Shown here: positions 26,961-36,900 of the stretch, in pieces
Layout of the letters: every line of letters begins with the position of its first letter
Numbering within the stretch: the stretch's first letter is position 1
Assembly: GCA_949128115.1 (NCBI GenBank)
Contig: OX421966.1
Span: 48,729,416 to 48,793,415, forward strand
From: Anaspis maculata
Taxonomy: Eukaryota > Arthropoda > Insecta > Coleoptera > Scraptiidae
Reading direction: 5' to 3'
DNA length: 64,000 nucleotides
The notes under the pieces: model-generated
Databases searched by the model: none
What the model saw: only the letters and a program-made list of their open reading frames with translations
What the model was told of the DNA's origin: nothing
Position numbers and translations under genes: made by a program

Positions 26961-27383
26961 GGCTGTATTCTCAGCAGGTCAAAATTATTTTGAGGATTTC
27001 TCCCTCAAAAATAAAGATGAAAACTCAATTTTTTTATGCGGTGTACTGAGTGTATTAAAAATTCAATACAGAGCGTTTTTTCAATTATGTGAAGATTTTT
27101 TTTTTCTTTTTTGTTTACAACTTTTTTCAAAAAACGGCTCTCTACTCAATTTTCTACGTCTCTCAAAATTATAAAACAGTCAGTGATTTTTCGTTTATCA
27201 AAAAATTTCCCAGCAATCCTTTAGAAACTGTTTGTGTTTTAGGGCTATTCGGCTTCTAAAAAAATGTGGGGTAATCCAAACGGAAACGAGGTGGACAAGC
27301 ATTTTATGGAATCCCATCAAAATTTCTACCTTTATTTATCTTTATTTTTGAGAGAGAAATATTGATACCCTGCGTATACAGCC
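26961..27383. mobile_element. TTAA-flanked element, 423 bp
   Basis: The ends GGCTGTATTCTCAGCAGG and CCTGCGTATACAGCC are inverted repeats, flanked by TTAA at 26957-26960 and 27384-27387. Pairing continues with CTCCCTCAAAAATAAAGAT against ATCTTTATTTTTGAGAGAG. TTAA target duplication is typical of piggyBac-type transposition. No transposase is present. Confidence 0.75.
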
Positions 27384-27387
27384 TTAA

Positions 27388-27713
27388 GGACGGAGTTAAA
27401 TTGGTGAAATAAAGCGTTGCGGAATCATGCAGTCGCTGTAGGCTTATTCCTTGACAGAAATTTACCCTTCAGGTCTCTTTCGAAAGCTACAAGGATGTGC
27501 TTTGGTTTGAGCTTATTGGCATTTCCAAAATCCAATTATAGTTTTTTTTTCAAACAAAATTTCCGATTTTTCTTTATTTTGGAGATGCCAATGGGCTCAA
27601 ACCAAAGTACATCCTTCTAGCTTTCGAAAGGGACCTAAATGGTGAGATTCTGTCAAGGAATAAGTCCACCAGGGATTGATTCCGCAACGCTTATTATTTA
27701 AGTGTCTCCGTCC
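27388..27713. mobile_element. TTAA-flanked palindromic element, unit 1 of a tandem pair
   Basis: The ends GGACGGAGTTAAATTGGTGA and CGTCC are bounded by TTAA at 27384-27387 and 27714-27717. The arms (GGTCTCTTTCGAAAGCTACA and its inverse) fold on an axis in the T-rich centre. The right TTAA is shared with the next unit. A half-copy lies at 32836-32946. Confidence 0.75.
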
Positions 27714-27717
27714 TTAA

Positions 27718-28027
27718 GGACGGAGTTGAATTGGTGAAATGAGCGTTGCGAAATCAATCCGTCTGGGTTTATTCCTTGACGGATCTTCGCCATTTTGGTC
27801 TCTTCCGAAAGCTACAAGAATGTACTTTGGTTTGAGCCCATTGGCATTTCCAAAATCCAATTTTTTTTTAAACAAATTTTTTTTATGATTTTTGGAAATG
27901 CCATTGGGCTCAAACCAAAGTACATCCATGTAGCTTTCGAAAGAGACCAAAATGATAAATATCTATCAAGGAATAAACCCAGACGGATTGATTTCGCAAC
28001 GCTTATTTCACCAATTCAACACCGTCC
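27718..28027. mobile_element. TTAA-flanked palindromic element, unit 2 of a tandem pair
   Basis: Same family as the preceding unit: it starts GGACGGAGTTGAATTGGTGA and ends CACCAATTCAACACCGTCC, bounded by TTAA at 27714-27717 and 28028-28031. Inner arms include TTGAGCCCATTGGCATTTCC and its inverse. The ORFs on both strands are products of the palindrome. Confidence 0.75.
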
Positions 28028-28031
28028 TTAA

Positions 28032-29739
28032 GTATTATTCGCTCGCTCGAAAAAAAACGGAAGTGGAACGCCTTTTTACCGTATAAGTGTTCTTGTTAAA
28101 TGCCGCTTAGTACGTGACTGCATCGGTTACATCACTTCTTATTTTTGATTGTGTGTTAAATTATATTAATATTAAATTATCGTTCATCCTTTCGCCATGT
28201 CCCAGGTGCGCCGCTTATGAATGTTCGCATCAATGAAATTGAATTGAAAGAGTAAAAAATCGGGACACGTAAGTCTTAGTTCTCCCGCTCGTGTCCGTTT
28301 CGATTTCGAATATTTTGCACTCGGCAAAACTTCGAATTGGTGGAAACTTGGCACACGTTCTCGAGTTTTTTAGGCTCTGTTACAGAATTAAATTGTTGAT
28401 GAAGATGGGCCGCCTCGCCGGGTGTCCAGCGAATATTTATTTCGTAGTGTAGTAGGTGTGTAGGTGTGGGTACACTTCATTCTGTTTTGCTTTGAATTAT
28501 TGCGACATTTGTGTGCATGCTGTATGTGAGAACAAATCCGAAAACCCTGTTCAAAAGTCCCATTGTAAATATTTAGAGAAACGGTTTATTGCACAATAAG
28601 TAGGGAATGATACCCATTTCTTTACGAAGGTGAAGTTTGTAGTTTTGTAGTTTGTATTGCAGGGTGCAAGCATGCGCCAGTACATTTGTAATAACCGTGC
28701 CACAAAACACAAGCGCTTTATTACTCCTTAGCTTTTCGAAATTCACTGTTAATCTTGGAAGGGAGAATGCCGATGAGTCAGTGACACATCCCAGAGTGAC
28801 ACATTTAGAGCAGTAGGGATCTTCAAGTGCACGCCACTGGATTTTCTCCTGAACACTGATAATATCTATAATATTTGAGAATTATTTGTTTACTTATTGT
28901 CGTTATCAATGTCCACAAAGAATTCTGGTGGATTATGAAACTGGGATTAGATTTTTCCATTATCTGCTTGCGGTTTTCTTTTCCTGTGTGATAGCAGAAT
29001 TGAATGCCTGCAAAATCTATTGAAAAAGTAAAAAAGATAATATGGGCGCCGCGTCAAGATCGAATTTGCAAAATATTACCTAATAGACAGTTACACAACG
29101 ATGCCCCTGATAAGGGTCCAAAATAATGAAAATAACTGCCTGATTAAAGGTAAGGATTGGAAACGAAGTGATGTCATCTTTAGTAGATACCTATTATTAG
29201 CCCTGGCATGTTCTAAATTGCTGTGAAAACATTGTGCGTGTCACAAATTTATACCTCTAATTAAAAAGCGTCCACCACCATTCAGAACAGCTTGGCGTCT
29301 GTAAATACAGCGGCATACAAATTAGACGGGATGAAAGTGGGTTGAAAAATTACTAATTTTTGATTAATGAATGTTTTAATTTGGATGATTTATATGATTT
29401 ATAGGCTCGTGCCTAAAGCTCGTATGGCTCATAATTATTAGGTATTTACATTTTCTCTGAACGATCGTCATTCAACTGCTTTCAATGGAAGGTCTAAATA
29501 ATTTGTGCCTAGCTGCTTTATCGAACTTGCCCTTAATTTTATGTCTCAGTCTGCGAAAATTGTCTAGGATGCGGGAGTTTTGAGATGGATCTATCTGAAA
29601 ACCTTTTTAACTGTCTACTTTAAGGTGCCCCTAAAGGTCCTGTGCGGATCCTGCTCCTTATAGTGAAGTGAACCTGAAGTGCTCCTTGAGGTTGGCGATT
29701 TATGATTCTTCCAAGCTATAATTCTTCGAAGCTAATAAA
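28032..29739. other. About 1.7 kb without a recognised gene or element
   Basis: A patch at 28180-28420 has more CG and contains ATGTCCCAG followed by GTGCGC (about 28197), which could be a start exon with donor, but nothing corroborates it. It could belong to the upstream part of the plus-strand gene that ends at 33471. Confidence 0.3.
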
Positions 29740-29741
29740 TA

Positions 29742-31734
29742 GTCCAGTCAAATTAAGTAAAAATCTGGCCAAACCGGAAATAAATTCGGAAGTTGACGAA
29801 ATTTGGTGGATCGATGCAGAATTCAACGTGGAATAACATACTGAAATTCCCGAAAATTCCAAGGCTTGGCTTTTTTCTAGGACCAATAAAAGAACGCCAT
29901 CCTTGTAAATTTTCGATTTTTTCTGAATAACTTGTAAACTATCACCTTTAGAACACAAAAACCAGCGAAGCAAATGTAGCCCGTTAAATTCTCAAGAGAT
30001 CAGTATTAAAGATTGATAAAGGGATCCATAGTGCTCAAAATGGAGTTGTATAATATAAAGTTGTAAAAAATCAGTCTTCTCCACTTGTTTTTTATATATC
30101 GTTTACTCGAGTTTCGGCTAATTAAATATATAAAGCCATTTTCAAAAATAATGTGACATAGCATAGAACTTTATGTCTAAGTAATACTTAGACAATGTAA
30201 TACTGTTATGTGTAATACTTAGACATGAAGTTCTATGCTATGTCACATTATTTTTGAAAATGGCTTTATATATTTAATTAGCCGAAACCTCGGCCGAAAC
30301 TCGAGTAAACGATATATAAAAAACAAGTGGAGAAGACTGATTTTTTACAACTTAAGATCAGTATTAAATTCATCACTTTGTGGTTAATAGTCTCTGAGAT
30401 ACAGCGTCTGCTAGAACGCAGTGAAAATGACTCAAAATTTATTTCCGAACTTTACGTAACAATTTGCATAGTGTCAGTTCAGGGGCTGTAACGGGGACAG
30501 AAAATGTGCGGATTTCAACGTGTTTCACATTTTTGGAAAGTTAATTCAAAATTCGGTATCACACTTTTGTCTAGAGTCGACAACTTCAAAATGGTACTTT
30601 TCCTCGACCTTCGAAATCGATACTTGAAGTCCCGAAGAATCCCCAAAAATCGATTATTTTGATACCATGCCATTTGCCATTGCCATGCCACTTTTTCAAG
30701 TAGAGCAAAACCATCCAGAAAATATGTGAAGAATTGAATACCAAAAAAAATAGAATGTTTCAGAATGTTTTTCCCAGTGATGGTTCCTGAGTTATATGGG
30801 TTGAAAGACTAAAACGACCTATTTGTAGAAAAAGATAGGTAGTCCGGACACTAACTGCTGAATACTGTACGGACCTTGCATTGATATGATACAAAATGCC
30901 ACTTAGCAGACGTAGTGAATATACCTATGTTCTTTCCACGTGTGCCAAGTGGCATCTTACACCTAAAATGCAAGGTCCGTACAGTATTCAGCAGCTAGTG
31001 TCCGAACTACCAATCTTTTTTCCAAGTAGGTCGTTCTAGTCTTTCAACCCATATACCTCAGGAACCATCATTAGGAAAAAGATTCTGAAACATGTTATTT
31101 TTTTCGTATTCAATCCTTCACATGTTTTCTACATGGTTTTTCCATACTTGGAAAATGAAGCAAATGGTATGGTATGAAAATAATCGATTTTTGGGGATTC
31201 TTCAGGACTTCAAGTATAGATTTCAAAGGTTGAGGAAAAGTACCATTTTGAAGTTGGTGACTTCTAGACAAAAGTGTGACACCGAATATTGAATTGGCTT
31301 TCCAAAATTGTAAAACACACTGAAATCCGCACATTTGCTGTCCACGTTACAGCCCTTGAACTGACACTATGCAAATTGTCACGTAAAATCCGGGAATAAA
31401 TTTTGAGTCATTTTCACTGCGTTCTAACAGACGCTGTATCTCAAGAGACTATTAACCATAAAGTGATGAATTTGATACTGATCTCTTGAGAATTCAACGG
31501 GCTACATCTGTTTCACTGGTTTTTGTGTTCTAAAGGTGATAGTTTACAAGTTATTCAGAAGAAATCGAAAATTTACTGGGATGGCGCTCTTTTATTGGTC
31601 CTATAGACCAGAAGCCAAGCCTTGGAATTTTTGGGAATTTCAGTATGATATATTTCACGTTAAATTCTGCATCGATCCACCAAATTTCATCAACTTCCGA
31701 ATTTATTTCCGGTTAAAACCTATTTTGACTGGAC
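29742..31734. mobile_element. 2.0-kb foldback element with TA borders
   Basis: The ends GTCCAGTCAAA and TTTGACTGGAC are flanked by TA at 29740-29741 and 31735-31736. The arms share CGGAAATAAATTCGGAAGTT, TTTGTGTTCTAAAGGTGATA and GTACGGACCTTGCATT in inverse order, around a centre near 30930. The left arm is interrupted by an insertion at 30011-30354. ORFs such as 31092-31292 are not convincing genes. Confidence 0.75.
30011..30354. mobile_element. Young hairpin insertion with 14-bp target duplication
   Basis: AGATCAGTATTAAA occurs at 29997-30010 and again at 30355-30368. The matching arm of the host foldback shows this sequence only once, so it is a target duplication. The insert contains long, almost identical arms (AAGTTGTAAAAAATCAGTCT and on through GCCATTTTCAAAAATAATGT) with a small loop near 30190, preceded by about 40 unpaired bases. 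A 14-bp duplication is more like target-primed retroposition than TA or TTAA cut-and-paste. Confidence 0.7.
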
Positions 31735-31743
31735 TATAAAGCG

Positions 31744-32383
31744 TTACCAAGCTATGAACTTTCCAAGCTATGATCCTTCCAACCAAGCTATGAAGTCTCT
31801 AAGCTACGACCCGTCGAAGCTTTGGTTTTTCGAAGCTAAAGACCACTTCCCGTTTCAGCTCAGAAAGTCCACAGCTTGGAAAGATCACAGTTTCAGAAAA
31901 TGCGCGAAACGACAGCACCCGAGTGCTCAGGCATTAGCCAAACCCAAACCCAGCTTGTTGCGTTAAAAACTAATTTCTACGGGATAGGATCATAGCTTTT
32001 AGAATGGTCCAAACGAGGGTCCAAAGTACTGAAGATGACGACATCCATCTACAGATTGGTGTGCAAAATTGTCGAGAAAGTAAACAATCTTATTGCTAGG
32101 TAGTCCGATTGCGGGTCTTCAAAAAAAAAAACTACTGAGCCTGACGACATTCATGTACACAGCTTGGTGTGCAAGATCGTTGAGAAAGTTTGAGAACTTA
32201 CAGCGGTTTTGGGCTTGACTAATAATATGCCCCTGAACTCTCGGGTGTTGTCGTTTCGCACATTTTTTGAAGCTTTATCTTTCCAAGCAGGAGCGGTCTT
32301 TCTTCGAAAAACCATAGCTCCGACGGGTCGTAGCTTAGTTAGATAATTCATAGTTTGGAAGTTTCATGGTTTGGAAAGATAGC
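31744..32383. repeat. Foldback with AAGCTATGA/CAAGCTATG subrepeats
   Basis: CCAAGCTATGA occurs several times at 31748-31800, and its inverse TCATAGTTTGG occurs at 32347-32375. The inner arms share CGACCCGTCGAAGC and GTTTCGCACATTTT-type sequence. Similar CCAAGCTAT motifs lie at 29711-29735, left of the element at 29742, which suggests that element inserted into this one. Confidence 0.55.
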
Positions 32384-32459
32384 TTTATCCAATCCTATTG
32401 AATAATGCACGTATTATCACGCACATACATGCCTGCATTTTTCAATAAGACTGGATAAA
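32384..32459. repeat. Small hairpin element
   Basis: TTTATCCAATCCTATTGAA pairs with TTCAATAAGACTGGATAAA; 76 bp in all. Confidence 0.5.
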
Positions 32460-32462
32460 ACG

Positions 32463-32592
32463 TAGTATTCTACTCGCGGGTAATGGCTATTACTCATTCG
32501 GATGCTTTACGACACTTGCCAAGGCTCGTGTCGGCAAATTACATCCTCATGAGCAAGAAGCAATCATTACCCGCTTGTTGAATAATATACTA
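32463..32592. mobile_element. MITE-like palindrome with CGCGGGTAATG arm
   Basis: TACTCGCGGGTAATGGCTAT then TACTCATTCGGATG pairs with CATCCTCATGAGCAAG and CATTACCCGCTTG. The loop holds CACTTGCCAAGGCTCGTGTC. Confidence 0.5.
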
Positions 32593-32615
32593 TTTCATAA
32601 CCCCCACTAATAGTA

Positions 32616-32745
32616 GTGCGATTCTGTTGAAAAAGATTCCATAAACGCTCTGTCATAAAAAAATCATGTCGGTCATTGGCTGTTGCCTAGGAAATAACAG
32701 CATAACGGAGCCTTTTATGTAATGTTATTTTTAAGAGAATCGCAC
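32616..32745. mobile_element. MITE with GTGCGATTCT ends
   Basis: GTGCGATTCTGTT and AAGAGAATCGCAC form inverted ends. The interior contains CATTGGCTGTTGCCTAGGAA. The end sequence is shared with the element at 26739. Confidence 0.5.
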
Positions 32746-32835
32746 CGTTATAAAGGGAAACTACTGTAATCGTACAGAAAAAAAAATAGGTAGGTAGTGA
32801 CGGATATAATATCCGTTTTGTGGTCTCCCGAGAGT

Positions 32836-32946
32836 ATTAAATTGGTGAAATCAGCCGGTTGCGAAATCAAGTGCTACGAGCTTATTCCTTGGCAGAAATT
32901 TCTTTCAGGTCTCTTTCGAAAGCTACATAGATGTATTTTGGTTTGG
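32836..32946. mobile_element. Half-copy of the TTAA palindromic element
   Basis: TTAAATTGGTGAAAT, then GCGAAATCA, TTATTCCTTGGCAGAAATTT and GGTCTCTTTCGAAAGCTACA match the left arm of the elements at 27388 and 27718. It ends about 60 bp before the splice acceptor of the exon at 33009, so the long ORF that starts at 32797 runs through repeat DNA before reaching true coding sequence. Confidence 0.65.
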
Positions 32947-33008
32947 CAACCTGGATTTTTTGTTGATCGCATGGTACTTACTACTAGGTACCTGTTCTTT
33001 TGTTACAG

Positions 33009-33471
33009 ACCAACAGTGACGCAAATAATTGGCGCAAAAAATGCCAAACTCATCTGTCTGCGCGATGACAACTCGGATCAGGCGTCATCCACTAGCACGC
33101 TCGACGAAGAAAACCCCAAAGTTGTGCTGCTGAAGTCTTCCAAAACCCAGACGAAAATATCAACCATACCAGAAGAAAGGAAACACCCTTCCAAATCGAA
33201 CATAAAAATCAGCCGCCTCCCTCGCAATGCACTTAAACCTCTCAAGTGCCTTCCAAAGTCGTACGCCATCAGCGCCATCCAGTACAAACTAGAATTCCAC
33301 AAGCACACCCAGCAGGATCACATGTACCGAAAATCGGCCAACATCCAGCCGTGGCTTTTGATGAGTCAGATCTCCGACGAAATCCTCGAAGACATCGTTA
33401 AAGTGGTGTCTAAGGAGCTGGAGGTCAGCGAGATATTGGAGAACTTATACAACGCCGAATTCCAATATTAA
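33009..33471 (+). CDS. Last coding exon of an unidentified protein
   Basis: A pyrimidine-rich run ending TTTTGTTACAG precedes the exon, which enters with the last base of a codon (phase 2) and encodes 153 full residues to TAA at 33469-33471. The composition is Ser/Lys/Glu-rich, with ICLRDDNSDQASSTS near the start and an acidic, probably helical C-terminus containing DEILEDIVKVVSKELEVSEI and ending NAEFQY. AATAAA follows at 33491-33496. I do not recognise the family. The earlier exons are not visible and may lie to the left among the repeats. The reading frame remains open upstream to 32797, but that part is a transposon fragment. The gene converges on the dsRBD gene. Confidence 0.7.
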
Positions 33472-33477
33472 GAACTA

Positions 33478-33496
33478 TTTATTTTTATTAAATAAA
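33478..33496. terminator. Bidirectional poly(A) region of two convergent genes
   Basis: AATAAA on the plus strand (33491-33496) serves the exon ending at 33471. TTTATT at 33478-33483 and again at 33484-33489 reads AATAAA on the minus strand and lies about 190 bp past the stop of the dsRBD gene. Use of both signals would make the 3' ends overlap. Confidence 0.6.
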
Positions 33497-33674
33497 GCTT
33501 ACATACTCCATTGGCCTAAGTCAATTCAATTACATAAACATCTAAGGTTCCTTCCTACATTGAGATTATACATTAATAATTCAAAGTCACAATAATCAAC
33601 TCAAATAATATAAAAAAATGTTACACATCTGTTGCCAATAAGACAATTAGCCATGAGACGAAAATGAATACTTC

Positions 33675-33989
33675 TTAATAGCCAACAAAGACCTCTGGGG
33701 GATACTGCACTCCCAAGATCTTGTTGCACACTGCATAAGCAGCAAACTTCTTTGCATTTTTCTTTGTATTCCCAGATCCAGTGAAGACCTCACCATTGAC
33801 AGTACATTTAAAAGTAAATGTAATGTTTGGCGGATTTCCCACTCTAGGAAGCTCTTCAAATTGGGCATTCGGCAACATCTGATTCATCAACATCAATGGA
33901 TTCAATGTGGGTCCATTTTCAGGCATTTTCTTTGCTGGTTTGTTGGTGGCAGCAGTCGCCATCGGAGAATCAGAAGAATTGGCGGTGAA
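33675..33989 (-). CDS. dsRBD gene, exon 6 (dsRBD2 and stop)
   Basis: The acceptor GGTTGATTCCAG is followed by a phase-0 exon encoding residues 294-397, including all of dsRBD2 and ending PPEVFVGY. An internal ATG at 33962 is not needed as a start, because the frame joins exon 5 cleanly. Confidence 0.9.
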   Translation of the reverse strand, partial: FTANSSDSPMATAATNKPAKKMPENGPTLNPLMLMNQMLPNAQFEELPRVGNPPNITFTFKCTVNGEVFTGSGNTKKNAKKFAAYAVCNKILGVQYPPEVFVGY

Positions 33990-36900
33990 CTGGAATCAAC
34001 CGGGGAAAAAATGAATTCCATTTCAAACTTACACTTCATCACTGAAATATAATGTAACGAATGAAAAAAAGTAATGTTTGCTTCAATACTATGGCCAAAT
34101 TTATGGAAATAGAGCCGACTCTCTGAAGCTCAGCAAGTCAAAACAATGTACAAAGTAATCAAAACGACCAACCCCGCACGAGTTTATGACAGACCATTTA
34201 TTCTTCCACAGGTGTAACGCTGGGCAATGCATTGAAGAACAAATGCTTAGCTGACTCCATGTGGATAAATCTCGAGCTTTATTCACGATCAGCGATTTTT
34301 TCCCGGCAGTGTGGCAAAGAACAATGTTTTCCACATATTCTGGCATGTGAATGGTCTAAGCATTGGCAAAAGAATAGCACTCCACTCCGTCGCGAAAAAT
34401 CGTTTTCCAAAAATTCTTTTATAGCTCCTCAATACATGTTTTGAAAATAATTAACTTGAAACCACTCGCATAGTAACTAAGCAACTGGCCATGCTATTGG
34501 CTGGTGCATAGTAACTATCAGCGTGATAAAATTAATCCGCTCGTAAAACTTTGGTGGAACTGGCTATGAGAGGAGTAACTCTAACAATTACCTAAGGAAT
34601 TTCAAAATACTAACCCCTTTAGCTTGATTGGGGTCCTCTCCCCACGAACTGAGCAGCTTGAACAGTGCAAAAGAAGCGACATGTTGCCAGGGCAAAATGG
34701 AAGTGTCATTTTCACTTTCATTAGCACTGTCGACTTCCATTGACTGATCCGCTGATTCTGGCTGATCAGGTTTAAATGTCAGTTGGCGGTTCTTGACGAT
34801 CGATTTCAAGGCGGATTCAGCAGCCTGATTTTTCGCTTCCATCTTGCTGCGGCCTGTCAACAGATAGAACTTTTGAGAAATCCTTCATTTCTAGCACAAT
34901 AAGAAATCCACAGAATGATGAAAAAATAAGTGTACACTTCAATACTATGGCAGAATTTACGTGAAAAAAATTGAGCCGACTCTCTGAAGCTTGGTTTTGC
35001 CAAAGCACAGTAGAGATTGATCAGAACGACCAATCTGATACAAGCTTGGCTAGCCATTTTATCTTCCACAGGTGTAACGCTAGGCAAAGTACTGAAACAA
35101 CCAATGCTTGGCTGACTCCATGTGGATGAACAGAACATAATTATTAGGTTTGTTTCATCAGAAATTTCGAACTACTCAAAGTCAATGAGCAGCGCCCAAA
35201 TCATTTGCAAACTGATTTTCTCCATTCCTATTTGGCTGTTGGCTCTGACTAGTTTGAAACTTCTTGATGGAACAAACCTATTACTGCTTCACCGCAATAA
35301 GTGCACTAAATTGTTCCTCAAAAACCAAAGGATTAGATGGAAATTATGTGAACTTCTAGTTTTGTCAACAATTTTTGATTTATATTTCCATGATGATAAT
35401 CACTATTCGGTCGGTAAAACAGTAAAGAATAAAGAATAGCTATAACATGTATACTATAAATAAAAAGAAATTACCTTGACCACTATGGGTGATTCCTTCG
35501 ATGACTACAGTAGCAGTGTATTGGTTATCAATACTGGCAACGTCCGAAACGTTGTACACAGAATTCTTGACCAGCTCGTTCAAAATCATGACCGCATTCT
35601 TTGGCTGCAAGATTTTGCCCAGACGCAAATTACGCCTACGCTGCTTTTCCTTCCTGGAGATTTTAACTGCACGCACGAAAAAAAAAAACAGTAAGTTCAA
35701 GAATATTTTACCAACAGTAATTACTGAGGTGGAAGAAAGGGAAAGAAAGTGATCAGTAACTGAATTCACATTGCCTGCGACTCTTTTAGGAAAGAGGAGG
35801 CTTCAAATTTGCGCAGTGATTTGTCATCATCTTTTAAGCTAGTTTAAAGCATGAAAAAAGAAAACGGAGAAACGATTGCAACTTCTACAAAGAACTGAAG
35901 ATAAATTAAAAATTCACAATGCCTGTAACCTTGAGAAAAACGGGAGCGCTTCTTGGGATGTTTCTATTCTAAAAAAACCATGCAAAAGCGAAAGAATGAA
36001 AGATAGAGGAAAAGAAATCACACGCTTTTGCAGTTTTACACGATGCATACCTTTCCAACACTAAAAAATTCTCCTCCCTATTTCCCTATTCAATAATATG
36101 AAATTGATTATATGAAACTCGCAGGTTTTTTGTTTACAATAATAGCGAACTTCCCACTAATTCTATTCTCATCATTACTTTTTCAAAGTTCGATTTAAAA
36201 CTGCAAAAATCGTATGTTTCAATTTCTGTCTTACACTCTTCCGTTTTGAGACCAAGTACACTACCAGAATTCTTGTTGGCCCAGAACGGCTTTTTCTTCT
36301 CTCCTTCAACTCCTTCCATGCTGCCGGGTTCCTCAGGCTTGACAGCTGGTTGCGCTTGTTGAGGTTTTGGCTGCTGTTGCGGCTGCTGTTGTGGTGGTTT
36401 GGTAACTACAGTTCGCTGAACTCCACCAGCTTGTTGAGGTCCAGGTCCCCTCTACAACCAGTAACATCATTACTATTGTTACAATAATTACTCTTGTTAC
36501 TACAGACTTATGTAGTGGCAAATCTTCCGACTGACTACTGTCAAATACCTAAACCATAATCATAAAAAAATCCAAGGCGTTTTTTTGTTGTTGGAGATTT
36601 GTTTTTAGAAAATATTTGAATAACGAATTTGCGGCAAATGAAAACCCGAACCACGAATTGTGAGCAAACCGCTGGATAAACATTTACAGCTGACATAGCA
36701 TAAATGTACAATTCAACATGACAGCTCGATTGAATTATTAAAACCAAGCCAGGAATTGCGAGAATTGCATAAATTTTGATCTTCCACAGGTTGTAAAGCT
36801 ACTAGTTCAATTAGGAAAGAACTGAAGCACTGCTCCTTGTGGAATGAATATGTTCTCTTTTTGAGAAATTGGTCCTGACGGCGATGGGGATTATCTTCTC

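Noticed and set aside
32797..33008. N-terminal part of the 224-codon ORF ending at 33471
   Set aside because: It crosses a half-copy of a TTAA element and lies before a good splice acceptor, so it is intron plus repeat rather than coding.
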